Positions 26,667-35,385 of a stretch of DNA of 64,000 nt are shown in pieces. Each line of letters starts with the position of its first letter. Position 1 is the first letter of the stretch. Both the position numbers and the translations under genes were made by a program. Source of the DNA: Achromobacter sp. MYb9 (GTDB taxonomy: Bacteria > Pseudomonadota > Gammaproteobacteria > Burkholderiales > Burkholderiaceae_B); NCBI RefSeq assembly GCF_002975275.1, contig NZ_PCOQ01000004.1, positions 248,001-312,000 of the forward strand, written 5' to 3'. Below the pieces are notes generated by a model, which worked only from the letters and a program-made list of their open reading frames with translations, was not told the origin of the DNA and did no database searches.

Positions 26667-27638
26667 TTACTTCACGACCACCGCGGCCGATTTGATGATC
26701 GCATCCGACAAGGTCACGCCTTGCTTGGTGGCCGCGCCCGGATTCACGTACAGCTCAAGCTTCGAGATGGTTTCCGACGGGATCGCGCCGGGCTTTTCGC
26801 CCTTCAGGATGCGCACGACCACCTTGCCCGTCTGCACGCCCAGATCGCGGTAGTTGATACCCAGGGCGGCGATGCCGCCGCGCTTGACGCTGTCGGTGTC
26901 GGACGCGATCAGCGGGATCTTGGCGTCGTTGCCGACCTTCACCAGGGATTCATAGGCCGACACGACGTTGTTGTCGGTGTTGGTATAGATGACGTCGACC
27001 TTGCCGATCAGGCTGCGCGCGGCCGAGGCCACGTCGACCGAACGCGGGGCGGCGGCTTCCACCAGGCTCATGCCGTACTTGGGCAGGATTTCCTGGAGCT
27101 TTTTCACGACCACGACCGAATTGGCTTCGCCCGGGTTGTAGACCATGCCCACGCGCTTGGCGTTCGGAACGATCTTCTTGATCAGGTCGACTTGCTTGTC
27201 CAGCGCCAACAGATCCGACACGCCGGTCACGTTGGTGCCCGAGGCGTCCATGCTGGCGACCAGCTGGGCGGCGACGGGGTCGGTCACGGCGGAATACACC
27301 ACCGGCACGTCCTTGGTGGCGGCCACGACGGCTTGCGCGGACGGCGTGGCGATGGCCACGATGGCGTCGGGCCTGTCGCCCACGAACTTGCGGGCGATTT
27401 GCGCGGCGGTGCCGTTATTGCCCTGCGCGCTTTGGTATTGCCACTTCAGGTTCTTGCCCGCTTCATAGCCGGCTTGCTTGAGCGCGTCTTGCACGCCGTC
27501 ACGGACGGCGTCCAGCGCCGGGTGCTCGACGATGGCGGTGATCGCCACCGACTTCTGCTGCGCAGCCACAGGCGCGGCGATAGCCATCGCCAGCGCCATG
27601 GCGCCAACCGTCAGAAAATGTTTTTTTCCGATCAGCAT
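26667..27638 (-). CDS. ABC transporter substrate-binding protein (TrpX-type)
   Basis: A 323-residue periplasmic receptor of the ABC_sub_bind family, with a Sec signal peptide (LTVGAMALAMAIAAPVAAQQ). The mature N-terminus VAITAIVEHPALDAVRDGV and the segments AIATPSAQAVVAATKDVPVV and VVYSAVTDPVAAQLV are typical of TrpX/TyrX receptors. The ribosome-binding site AAGGAG stands 7 bases before the ATG. It is first in the transporter operon and followed by a strong hairpin. Tryptophan, tyrosine or another aromatic solute is possible; this is a family-level guess. Confidence 0.9.
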   Translation of the reverse strand: MLIGKKHFLTVGAMALAMAIAAPVAAQQKSVAITAIVEHPALDAVRDGVQDALKQAGYEAGKNLKWQYQSAQGNNGTAAQIARKFVGDRPDAIVAIATPSAQAVVAATKDVPVVYSAVTDPVAAQLVASMDASGTNVTGVSDLLALDKQVDLIKKIVPNAKRVGMVYNPGEANSVVVVKKLQEILPKYGMSLVEAAAPRSVDVASAARSLIGKVDVIYTNTDNNVVSAYESLVKVGNDAKIPLIASDTDSVKRGGIAALGINYRDLGVQTGKVVVRILKGEKPGAIPSETISKLELYVNPGAATKQGVTLSDAIIKSAAVVVK

Positions 27639-27906
27639 ACTAAGCTCCTTGAACCCTTGGTAGTTGTTCGTTGGGGGTTTTCGTGGGGGTTTCGTCGTTA
27701 TGGCCCCGTCGGCGGCTTCCCGCCTGTCTGGCTGACCATAAAGCCGTATAGTCTAACTTGCCGCCACGCAAAATAACTTGGGGGGAATCCCTGAAATGGT
27801 GCATGCCGAAAACGCAATGCCCCATGCCGGGGCACGCGGCGCCAATATCCTAAACCGGCGCGGCCGCCCTTTCCCGCAGCCCGTCGACGCATTCAAAGGC
27901 CACGCC

Positions 27907-28863
27907 ATGATCAAACGCGCTTTGGGCCGTTCCGGCCTGCAAATTCCCCCGCTTACTTTCGGCGGCAACGTCTTCGGCTGGACCGTCGACGAGGCCGGCA
28001 CGTACTCGCTGCTGGACGCCCTGGTCGACGCGGGCCTGAACTTCATCGACACGGCCGACGTCTATTCGCGCTGGGCCCCCGGCAACCAGGGCGGCGAATC
28101 CGAAACGCTGATCGGCAAATGGCTCAAGCGTTCCGGCAAACGCGATCGCGTGCTGATCGCGACCAAAGTCGGCATGGAGATGGGGCCCGACGCGCAGGGC
28201 CTGGCGCCCGCGTATATCCGCCGCGCGCTGGAAGCTTCGTTGGCCCGCCTGCAAACGGATCACATCGACCTGTATCAGTCCCACAAGGATGATCCCAACA
28301 CGCCGCTGACCGACACGCTGGCTGAATACGCCAAGCACATCGAAGCCGGCAAGGTGCGCGCGATCGGGGCGTCGAACTACACGGCCGTGCGCTTGTCCGA
28401 AGCGCTGATCACGGCGGAACGCCACGACCTGCCTCGCTACGAAAGCATCCAGCCCGAATACAACCTGTATAGCCGCGAGCCTTTCGAATCCGGCTTGCAG
28501 AGCCTGGTGAAGACGCAGCAGATGGGCACGATCAACTACTACGCGCTGGCCAGCGGATTTCTCAGCGGCAAGTACCGCAGCGCGGCCGATGCCGGCAAAA
28601 GCGCGCGCGGACAGAAGATTGTCGACAATTACTTGAACGAGCGGGGCTTGCGCATCCTGAAAGCGCTGGACGAGGTTGCCGAAGACGCCGGCTGCACGCC
28701 TGCCCAGGCCGCGTTGGCCTGGCAGATCGCGCAGCCTGGCATCACCTCGCCCATCGTCAGCGCCACGTCGGTCGCCCAATTGGACGAACTGGTCAAGGCC
28801 GCCAGCCTGACGCTGACGCATGACCAGCTGACCCGGCTCAGCCAGGCCAGCGAGTGGCGTTAG
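27907..28863 (+). CDS. aldo/keto reductase
   Basis: A cytoplasmic NADPH-dependent oxidoreductase, 318 residues, of the YghZ/YajO-like subfamily. The catalytic tetrad is visible: Asp and Tyr in NFIDTADVYSRWAPG, Lys in VLIATKVGMEM and His in DLYQSHKDD. The N-terminus MIKRALGRSGLQIPPLTFGG is standard. I set the start there because the open frame upstream (from 27778) lies in the divergent promoter region. It converges on a Bug receptor gene with only 12 bp between stops. The substrate is unknown. Confidence 0.92.
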   Translation: MIKRALGRSGLQIPPLTFGGNVFGWTVDEAGTYSLLDALVDAGLNFIDTADVYSRWAPGNQGGESETLIGKWLKRSGKRDRVLIATKVGMEMGPDAQGLAPAYIRRALEASLARLQTDHIDLYQSHKDDPNTPLTDTLAEYAKHIEAGKVRAIGASNYTAVRLSEALITAERHDLPRYESIQPEYNLYSREPFESGLQSLVKTQQMGTINYYALASGFLSGKYRSAADAGKSARGQKIVDNYLNERGLRILKALDEVAEDAGCTPAQAALAWQIAQPGITSPIVSATSVAQLDELVKAASLTLTHDQLTRLSQASEWR

Positions 28864-28875
28864 GCGCGGGCAGCA

Positions 28876-29847
28876 TCAATCCAGCTTGACGCCGGAATCC
28901 TTCACGACTTTGGCCCAACGATCCACCTCGCTGTCGACGAACTTGCCAAAATCGGCACCCGTCAGCGTGGGGATCGACGATCCGTTGCCCGCCCAGGTTT
29001 CCTTGAGCTTCGGCGTGTTCAAGGCCTTGGTGATTTCAACGGCCATCCTGTCGACCGCCTCTTTCGGCGTGCCGGCTGGCGCCCAGATGGCGTACCACGT
29101 CGACACGACGTAGTTGGGCACGCCTGCCTGGGCGGCGGTCGGTACGTCGGGCAACGAGGCCGACCGCTCGGTGGCAGCCACCGCCAGCGGTTTGATGGCG
29201 CCGGCGCGGATGTGGCCCGACGATGATCCCAGGCCATCGAACGCCAGATCGACCTGACCGCCGATCAGTGCCGACAGCATCGGGCCCGCGCCCTGGTACG
29301 GCACGTCCACCAACTTGATGCCGGTCTGCATGGCGAAAAGCTCGCCGGCCAGGTGGTGCGTGCTGCCCTTTCCTGCCGTGCCGTAGTTGATTTCGCCAGG
29401 GTGCTTCTTGGCGTAATCGATGAATTCCTGCAGGGTCTTCACCGGCAGCTTGGTGGCATTGATGACGACCACCTGCGGCGGCTGCGCCACCAGCGCGACG
29501 GGCACGAAGTCCTTTTGAATGTTGTAGTTCAGGCTTTTATAGAGCGATGGGGCCAACGCGTGGTGCGCGCCGCCCATGAAGAAGGTGTAGCCGTCCGGCC
29601 GAGCCTTGGCGGCCACGCCCGCGCCCACCGTGCCACCCGCGCCGCCTTTGTTGTCGATGACCACGGCCTGACCCAGCTGCGTGGTCAGTTGCTGGGCCAA
29701 CGGACGGGCGAACGTATCCGTGCCGCCGCCAGCGGGGAACGGAACGATCAGCGTGATGGGGCGCTCTGGCCATTGCGCGGCGGCCACACCGCCGAAACTC
29801 AGGGCTGCCACGGCGAATACGGCCGCGGCGGTCGTGCGAACTTTCAT
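28876..29847 (-). CDS. Bug/TctC family periplasmic solute receptor
   Basis: A 323-residue receptor of the tripartite tricarboxylate transporter family. It has a signal peptide (AAVFAVAALSFGGVAAAQ) and the family opening WPERPITLIVPFPAGGGTDT. The conserved ligand loops are present (IDNKGGAGGTVGA, YGTAGKGSTHHLAGELF, VPYQGAGPMLSALIGGQVD). No TctA or TctB membrane gene is nearby, as is usual for Bordetella-group Bug genes. It lies downstream of the malonate operon on the same strand, separated by a strong terminator, so it probably has its own promoter. Malonate or a related dicarboxylate is a reasonable but untested ligand. Confidence 0.92.
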   Translation of the reverse strand: MKVRTTAAAVFAVAALSFGGVAAAQWPERPITLIVPFPAGGGTDTFARPLAQQLTTQLGQAVVIDNKGGAGGTVGAGVAAKARPDGYTFFMGGAHHALAPSLYKSLNYNIQKDFVPVALVAQPPQVVVINATKLPVKTLQEFIDYAKKHPGEINYGTAGKGSTHHLAGELFAMQTGIKLVDVPYQGAGPMLSALIGGQVDLAFDGLGSSSGHIRAGAIKPLAVAATERSASLPDVPTAAQAGVPNYVVSTWYAIWAPAGTPKEAVDRMAVEITKALNTPKLKETWAGNGSSIPTLTGADFGKFVDSEVDRWAKVVKDSGVKLD

Positions 29848-29966
29848 GTTGTCTCCTCTTGCTGCATCATGGGGACGGCGCGATTTTGTGCGTCTCGTCT
29901 CTTGAATTTCTTATGGAATGAAGCTGCCAGGACGGCGTTGCGTTATGTGGGGATGGGCCTCCTTGG

Positions 29967-29997
29967 AAAAAAAATGCCGGCCCCTGGAGGCCGGCAT
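29967..29997 (-). terminator. rho-independent terminator of the malonate operon
   Basis: Twelve bases after the malonyl-CoA synthetase stop, the minus strand reads ATGCCGGCC - 6-base loop - GGCCGGCAT followed by at least seven T. The 9-bp perfect stem with a strong U-tract is a textbook intrinsic terminator. It ends the operon before the Bug receptor gene. Confidence 0.92.
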
Positions 29998-30008
29998 CCC
30001 GGTCGGCG

Positions 30009-31550
30009 TCAAAGCGCCTTGTAGGTTTCACGCAGCACGTTCTTCTGCACCTTGCCCATCGTGTTGCGCGGCAGCTGGTCGATGATATGCACGCGCTTGG
30101 GCACCTTGAAGTTCGCGATGCGCGACTTCAGCTCCAGTTGCATGGCGGCTCCGTCCAGCGACACGCCGTCCTTGGGCACGACGACGGCCACCACGGCCTC
30201 GCCGAAATCCGCGTGCGGCACGCCGATGACCGCCGATTCCGCCACGCCGGGCATGTCGTCGATCAAGGTCTCGATCTCTTTCGGGTAGACGTTGAAGCCG
30301 CCGGAAATGATCAGGTCCTTGCTGCGGCCCACGATGGAAAGGTAGTCCGCCGGCACGTCGCGTCCGGCGGATTCCCCGCCCCAACGACCCACGTCACCCG
30401 TCTTGAACCAGCCGTCTTCGGTAAATTCCTCGCGGGTCTTTTCCGGCATGCGCCAGTAGCCCGAGAACACGTTGGGTCCGCGCACCTGCACATTGCCGAT
30501 TTCGCCCGGCGCCAGCGCGATGCCGGCATCGTCCACCACGCGCACCTGCACGCCCGGCAGCGCGCGGCCGACCGTGCCGGCCAGGCGCTCGCCCAGCTTG
30601 GCATCGTAGGGGTTGGACGTCAGCATGACGGTCTCGCTCATGCCATAACGTTCCAGGATGGCGTGGCCGCTGCGCGTCTGGAAATCGGAAAACGTTTCGG
30701 CCAGCAACGGCGCGGAACCCGAAATGAACAGGCGCATGTTGGCGCACACCGCGCGGTCGAAACGCGGGTCCGCCAACAGACGGACGTAGTACGTCGGCAC
30801 GCCCATCATCACCGTGCTTCGCGGCAGGTAATGCAACGCCTGGTCGGCGTCCAGCTTCGGCAACCAGATCATCTTGGCGCCGGCCAGGAGCGCGCCGTGC
30901 GACGCCACGAACAGGCCGTGCACGTGGAAAATAGGCAGCATGTGAAGCAGCACGTCGTCTTCGCGCCACCCCCAGTACTCGTGCAGCACCCGAGCGTTGG
31001 CGGCCAGGTTGCCGTGCGACAGCATCGCCCCCTTGCTGCGGCCGGTCGTGCCGGACGTGTACAGGATGGCGGCCAGGTCATCGGGCTGGCGGACGACGGT
31101 CTTGTAGGTTTGCGGCAAGCCGCCCGCGGCGTCCAGCAGCGTGCCGGTGCGGTCTTCGTCCAGGGTGTAGACATGCGCGCAACCCGCCTTGTCAGCGGCG
31201 CGCTGCACCCAGTCATGGTTCTTGCTGGCGCAGACCACCACGGCCGGCTCGGCGTTGCCCAGGAAGTACTCGATCTCGGCTTCGCGATACGCCGTGTTCA
31301 ACGGCAGATACACCAGCCCCGCGCGCAGCGTGGCCAGGTACAACAACAGCGCTTCAGGCGATTTTTCGACTTGCACCGCCACGCGCGACCCGTCGGGCAG
31401 GTCAAGCGACGTCAGCAGGTTGGCCAGGCACGCCGTGGCGCGATCGATGTCGTCCCAGGTGTATTCAAGGTCGGGCGTTTCCAGCGCGACTTTGCTGCGG
31501 TCTTTGGGAAAGCCGCCTTGCAGGACAGCATAGAGGTTGGCGTTGCTCAC
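30009..31550 (-). CDS. matB: malonyl-CoA synthetase (MatB-type AMP-dependent ligase)
   Basis: Activates malonate to malonyl-CoA with ATP through an acyl-adenylate. The 513-residue protein has the P-loop YTSGTTGRSKGAMLSHGN, the substrate segment LPIFHVHGLFVASHG, the MatB-like ERYGMSETVMLTSNPY, the hinge/ribose motif GWFKTGDVG and the C-terminal catalytic Lys in PRNTMGKVQKN. Identification as MatB is strengthened by the malonyl-CoA decarboxylase two genes upstream, so malonate would be activated and then decarboxylated to acetyl-CoA. It starts 5 bp after the crotonase stop; a strong terminator follows. Confidence 0.9.
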   Translation of the reverse strand: MSNANLYAVLQGGFPKDRSKVALETPDLEYTWDDIDRATACLANLLTSLDLPDGSRVAVQVEKSPEALLLYLATLRAGLVYLPLNTAYREAEIEYFLGNAEPAVVVCASKNHDWVQRAADKAGCAHVYTLDEDRTGTLLDAAGGLPQTYKTVVRQPDDLAAILYTSGTTGRSKGAMLSHGNLAANARVLHEYWGWREDDVLLHMLPIFHVHGLFVASHGALLAGAKMIWLPKLDADQALHYLPRSTVMMGVPTYYVRLLADPRFDRAVCANMRLFISGSAPLLAETFSDFQTRSGHAILERYGMSETVMLTSNPYDAKLGERLAGTVGRALPGVQVRVVDDAGIALAPGEIGNVQVRGPNVFSGYWRMPEKTREEFTEDGWFKTGDVGRWGGESAGRDVPADYLSIVGRSKDLIISGGFNVYPKEIETLIDDMPGVAESAVIGVPHADFGEAVVAVVVPKDGVSLDGAAMQLELKSRIANFKVPKRVHIIDQLPRNTMGKVQKNVLRETYKAL

Positions 31551-31555
31551 CTTGG

Positions 31556-32347
31556 TCAGTCTCCGGAAAAGGAAGGGTCTACGCCGGCCAGGAAGGCGCG
31601 CACGCCCTCCTTGTGGTCCCGGCTTTCGGCATAGGAGAAATAATCGCGATACTCGTCCTCGGTCAAGGCGCCGCCTTGGGCCAACCTTGCGGACAAGCGT
31701 TTATTGATGCGGGCCGCCAACGGCGCGCCCTGGGCAATGCGGCCGGCGCTGCGGCGTGCGGCCTCGTCCACCTGGTCATCGGGGACGATGCGGGTCAACA
31801 GGCCCAGGCCCAGCGCTTCTTCGGCGCCGAACACGCGGCCTTCGAGCAGGATGGCCAACGTGGCCGCGCGCCCGGCCAACGCCAACAGCCCGCGCATTTC
31901 ATCTGGCGCCATGGGAAACCCCAGGCGGTTGATGGGCACGCCGAAACGCGCCGACGCGCCCGCGATGCGCAGGTCGCATTGGCTGGCGATTTCCAACCCG
32001 CCCCCCACGCACACGCCTTCGATCTGCGCGATGACGGGATGCGGGCATTGCGCCACGGCCTGCAGCGCGGGCGCCAGGATTTCGCGGTGATAGCGCTGCA
32101 CGCCGGCCATGTCGGCCCGCTGAACGGGAAACTCGCGGATGTCCGCGCCCGCCGCGAAGTTGCCGCCCTCGCCGCGCACGATCACGCAGCGCAGGGTGTC
32201 ATCCGCGGCCAACTGCGTGAACACGTCCTGAAGTTCGCGCCACATGCCCACCGTTATCGCGTTCAGGCGGCCGGGATGCGACAGCGTCACCCAGGCCAGC
32301 GCCCCTTCGCGTTCCAGCCGCACGCGGCCAGTCACGTCTTGCGTCAT
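31556..32347 (-). CDS. enoyl-CoA hydratase/isomerase family protein (crotonase)
   Basis: A 263-residue crotonase-fold protein between malonyl-CoA decarboxylase and synthetase genes. Oxyanion-hole segments are GNFAAGADIREF and EGVCVGGGLEIASQCD. The first catalytic Glu is present (in GGGLE), but the second is replaced: the usual PE motif reads ARFGVPINRLG. A plain hydratase reaction is therefore uncertain; other crotonase chemistries such as isomerisation, hydrolysis or decarboxylation are possible. Its place in a malonate operon suggests it handles malonyl-CoA or a related CoA ester. Spacing to the neighbours is 46 and 5 bp. Confidence 0.85.
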   Translation of the reverse strand: MTQDVTGRVRLEREGALAWVTLSHPGRLNAITVGMWRELQDVFTQLAADDTLRCVIVRGEGGNFAAGADIREFPVQRADMAGVQRYHREILAPALQAVAQCPHPVIAQIEGVCVGGGLEIASQCDLRIAGASARFGVPINRLGFPMAPDEMRGLLALAGRAATLAILLEGRVFGAEEALGLGLLTRIVPDDQVDEAARRSAGRIAQGAPLAARINKRLSARLAQGGALTEDEYRDYFSYAESRDHKEGVRAFLAGVDPSFSGD

Positions 32348-32393
32348 GTCCCCTGCCCTTTCTTATTTATGGATGGCGCCGTGTATCCGGCGA

Positions 32394-33710
32394 TCAGGCC
32401 ACGCGGCCCACGCTTCGGCTGACCTGCGGTTTGCCGTCGCCCAGCTTGGCCAGATTCGTGTCCAGTTCATCGAGGTCGTACAGATAGTTCACCATCAGCC
32501 CGCAAGACTGCTTCAGGCCTTTCTGCGAGGTATCCGCCGCCCAGTTCAGGCGTTCGATGCGCGCGCCGTTGCCCAGGTGGAAGCGGGCCACGGCATCCAG
32601 CGGCAAGCTGTTCTTCATGGACTGCAGATAGCAGGCGGCCAGGCGAAAACCCGCGCGCTTGACCACGTCGGGCGCGCGGCCCTGGGCGGCTTTGGCCAGG
32701 CGCGACACCCAGCGCTGCCCGTCCGGCACGCCCTCGCGCTTGCGCTCCTTGGCGCGCGCCTTGTCTTCGCGCACGATGCCTTCGACGGCTTCGGCGTCCA
32801 GCTTGCCCAGCCAATCCGAAAACCCGGGGATGGGTGACAGGGTGGCAAAGGACTTTAGCTTGGGCAGTTCGTCCAGCAATTGTTCGACCACGCGCTTCAG
32901 CAGGAAATTGCCGAAGCTGATGCCCTTCAGGCCGGGTTGCGTATTGGAAATGGAATAGAAGATCGCCCAACGGGCCTTGTCCAGGTCTTGGGGCGGCAGC
33001 GTGCTGTCCAGCAGCACCTGCACGTTGTCGGCCATCTGGCTGGCAAAGGCCACTTCCACGAAGATCAGCGGCACGCCCGGCATCTGCGGATGGAAGTAAG
33101 CGTAGCAGCGGCGGTCGGGCGATACACGGCGGCGCAGGTCGTCCCAGGACGTGATTTCATGCACGGCTTCGTACAGGATGAGCTTTTCCAGCAACGACGC
33201 CGGCGAATCCCAGGTCAGCGGGCGCAGCTCCAGCAACCCCACATCGAACCAGGCCGACAGCAGGCCTTCCAGCTCTTTGTCCAGGCTTTGGATACCCGCG
33301 ACCTGCTTGCGCCAGCGCAGCATATCGGCGCGCAATTCCACCAGAAAACGCAGGCCCTGCGCCTGGGCGTTGAAGCGCTTGAACAAGCGCGCGCCTTCGC
33401 CGCCATCGCCCGCGTACGTGGCGCGGACTTGCGCCAACGCGGCCAGCATCAACCGGCGGTCCTTGCCGTCGGCGGCGCTGTATTGTTCGCACCAGCGGCG
33501 CGCCAGCTTGTTCGCGGCCACGTCGGTCAAGCGCGCTTCGAACAGGCGCCGCACTTCGGATTCGCTGGGCAGACGCCCGCGCTCCCACAAGCGGCCCAAC
33601 CGCGTGATCAGGCTGGCTCCTTCGGCGGCCGACGCAGCGTCGATCGCTTCGGCCTCGGGCTCAGGCGTGCGTGCGCCCCGCGCGGGCGCGAGATTGGCGG
33701 GTACGGACAT
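32394..33710 (-). CDS. matA: malonyl-CoA decarboxylase
   Basis: Converts malonyl-CoA to acetyl-CoA and CO2. About 438 residues from the start MSVPANLAPA. The body is the malonyl-CoA decarboxylase family: a helical N-terminal domain, then YEAVHEITSWDDLRRRVSPD, CYAYFHPQMPGVPLIFVEVA and ISFGNFLLKRVVEQL, ending with NYLYDLDELDTN. The conserved catalytic Ser/His regions (FATLSPIPGF and AARFHLGNGA) are present. The 5' end overlaps the GntR gene by 50 bp. Together with the MatB-type ligase it forms a short malonate-to-acetyl-CoA pathway, similar to the rhizobial mat genes. Confidence 0.93.
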   Translation of the reverse strand: MSVPANLAPARGARTPEPEAEAIDAASAAEGASLITRLGRLWERGRLPSESEVRRLFEARLTDVAANKLARRWCEQYSAADGKDRRLMLAALAQVRATYAGDGGEGARLFKRFNAQAQGLRFLVELRADMLRWRKQVAGIQSLDKELEGLLSAWFDVGLLELRPLTWDSPASLLEKLILYEAVHEITSWDDLRRRVSPDRRCYAYFHPQMPGVPLIFVEVAFASQMADNVQVLLDSTLPPQDLDKARWAIFYSISNTQPGLKGISFGNFLLKRVVEQLLDELPKLKSFATLSPIPGFSDWLGKLDAEAVEGIVREDKARAKERKREGVPDGQRWVSRLAKAAQGRAPDVVKRAGFRLAACYLQSMKNSLPLDAVARFHLGNGARIERLNWAADTSQKGLKQSCGLMVNYLYDLDELDTNLAKLGDGKPQVSRSVGRVA

Positions 33711-34413
33711 GGGCGGGCTCCTGGATGACGATGGGATCGGATAACGCCGGATCGGCGGCGTCTTCATGGGCTAATGCGCGCAGCGCTTCCAGCTGCCGCA
33801 TCAAATGGGTGTGCGCCAGCGCCTGCGCGGCCTCGCTGTCATGCGCCTTCAGGGCGGCGAAGATGGCCAGGTGTTCGGCGCAGGATTGTTCAATACGCCC
33901 CGGCCGCGCCAGGCTGCGATGCCGCGACAGGCTCAGCACCTTGCGCAGGTTGCCCACCATGTCGTTCAGCCACTGATTGCCGGACAGGGCCTGCACGGCC
34001 TCGTGGATCAGGTAGTTGGTTTGGTAGTAGGCGTCGATGCGGCGGGCTTTGGCATGGCCCGCCAGTTCGGCGTGCAGCGGCTCAAGCGCGGCCAGTTCGG
34101 CGTCGGTGGCCTTGCGCGCGGCCTCGAAGGCGCAGCGCCCTTCCAGCATGGCCATCAACGGGAAGATGTCTTCGAGGTCTTGCGCGGACAGTTCGTTGAC
34201 GAAGCAGCCGCGCCGCGGCTCCAGCCGCACCAGCCCTTCGGTGGCCAGCACCTTCAAGGCTTCGCGCAACGGCGTGCGGGAAATGCCCAGCTCGCCCGCC
34301 AGCCGCAGTTCGTCGATCCATTCGCCGTTAGTCAGCGCGCGCGCGTGGATCATGGCGCGCAGCCGATCCGCGACTTCCAGGTACAGGGCTTGACGGACGA
34401 TGGGTTGGCTCAT
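33661..34413 (-). CDS. GntR-family (FCD) transcriptional regulator of the malonate operon
   Basis: A 250-residue regulator. The N-terminal winged helix (residues 8-75) has GELGISRTPLREALKVLATEG; the C-terminal all-helical FCD domain carries metal/ligand-binding residues in its helices (FEAARKATDAELAALEPLHA, NYLIHEAVQALSGNQWL). It is the first gene of the malonate operon and most likely the MatR-type sensor for malonate or malonyl-CoA. A 16-bp perfect palindrome 27 bp before its start is the probable operator, implying autoregulation together with the enzymes. Confidence 0.9.
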   Translation of the reverse strand: MSQPIVRQALYLEVADRLRAMIHARALTNGEWIDELRLAGELGISRTPLREALKVLATEGLVRLEPRRGCFVNELSAQDLEDIFPLMAMLEGRCAFEAARKATDAELAALEPLHAELAGHAKARRIDAYYQTNYLIHEAVQALSGNQWLNDMVGNLRKVLSLSRHRSLARPGRIEQSCAEHLAIFAALKAHDSEAAQALAHTHLMRQLEALRALAHEDAADPALSDPIVIQEPAHVRTRQSRARAGRTHA

Positions 34414-34439
34414 GGGGAGGCGGTTTGGACTACACCGTA

Positions 34440-34455
34440 ATTCATAATTATGAAT
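34440..34455. promoter_or_regulatory. 16-bp palindrome, candidate operator of the malonate regulator
   Basis: ATTCATAATTATGAAT is a perfect palindrome, 27 bp upstream of the GntR start codon in an otherwise GC-rich region. FCD-type GntR proteins bind short palindromes near their own promoters. Assignment is by position and symmetry. Confidence 0.65.
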
Positions 34456-34614
34456 AAACCCATGATAGATCCCGGCCGGGGAAAAGGTAAACCCCCTTCG
34501 CGCCCCGTGACTACCCTAATAGGAAGGCGGGGGTCTGCCCCCCCGATGGACGCCCCGGATAGACGCCCCCCGGCGTCCCGGAGGGTCAGCACGGCCGACT
34601 GGCCGCCCTACGCT

Positions 34615-35385
34615 TTAAAAATGCAGCACGCCGTCGACGGCATGGCGGGTCAGCGCGCGGGCCCAGCGACGCGCCGGCAGTCCGTACCGGGATTCCACCA
34701 CCTCGGCCCGCTCCAGCAGCTCGGCCGGCGTGATCGCCAGGCTAGGCCCTGAAAACGCCAGCACGATCTGGTTGCCGGCGTCGACTTCAGGCAGCAGCAC
34801 CACGCGGTCGTCGAACGCCTTGGACAGGTTGTCGATGTTCTTGCCGAAACTGTCGTGGCGGCCGAACAGGTTCACCGCCAGCACGCCAACGTCGCCCAGC
34901 ACCCGCCGGCAATCGCGGTAGAACTTCACGCTGTCGCGCACCGGCCCTTCGGCCGCCGCGTCGTACAGGTCCACCATCAGTACCGGGCAGCGCCCGGCAT
35001 TCAACGGGTCGGCCACCCAGGCGCCCGCGTCCGCGTGCTCGACCCGCAGCCGGTTTTCTCCCGGCAAACGGAAGAACATATGGCAAGCCGCCGTCACCCG
35101 GGGGTTCCATTCCACCGCCAGCAAGGGGCTGCGCATGTGCTTCACGCAAAACCGCACGAGCGATCCCGCGCCCAGGCCGAGCATGCCGATGGCCTCTTCC
35201 TTGGGCGGTTCCAGAAACAGCAGCCACGCCATCATCTGGCCGGTGTATTCCAGCACCAGTTCCGACGGATTCTTGATGCGCATGGCGCCCTGGACCCATT
35301 CGGTGTTGAAGTGCAGATAGCGGACGCCATCCACTTCGGACAGCGTGGGTTGGTCCAGTTCAGAGGGAAAGTTCGATTTATTCAT
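34615..35385 (-). CDS. spermidine synthase-like methyltransferase-fold protein
   Basis: A 256-residue protein with a spermidine-synthase Rossmann core: MLGLGAGSLVRFCVKHM (AdoMet-loop glycines), LLAVEWNPRVT (acidic residue after the second strand) and VLMVDLYDAAAEGPV. The usual DxxDP gatekeeper motif of true aminopropyltransferases reads VDLYDA, so the key second Asp is missing and activity is doubtful. The start at MNKSNFPSEL overlaps the acyl-CoA dehydrogenase stop by 4 bp, making it the last gene of a six-gene acyl-CoA operon. A long open frame further upstream is an out-of-context extension and was not used. Confidence 0.82.
   Translation of the reverse strand: MNKSNFPSELDQPTLSEVDGVRYLHFNTEWVQGAMRIKNPSELVLEYTGQMMAWLLFLEPPKEEAIGMLGLGAGSLVRFCVKHMRSPLLAVEWNPRVTAACHMFFRLPGENRLRVEHADAGAWVADPLNAGRCPVLMVDLYDAAAEGPVRDSVKFYRDCRRVLGDVGVLAVNLFGRHDSFGKNIDNLSKAFDDRVVLLPEVDAGNQIVLAFSGPSLAITPAELLERAEVVESRYGLPARRWARALTRHAVDGVLHF

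Noticed and set aside
30087..31634. 515-residue plus-strand open frame opposite matB
   Set aside because: Shadow of the AMP-ligase gene; composition dominated by His, Arg, Gln and Val with no domain.
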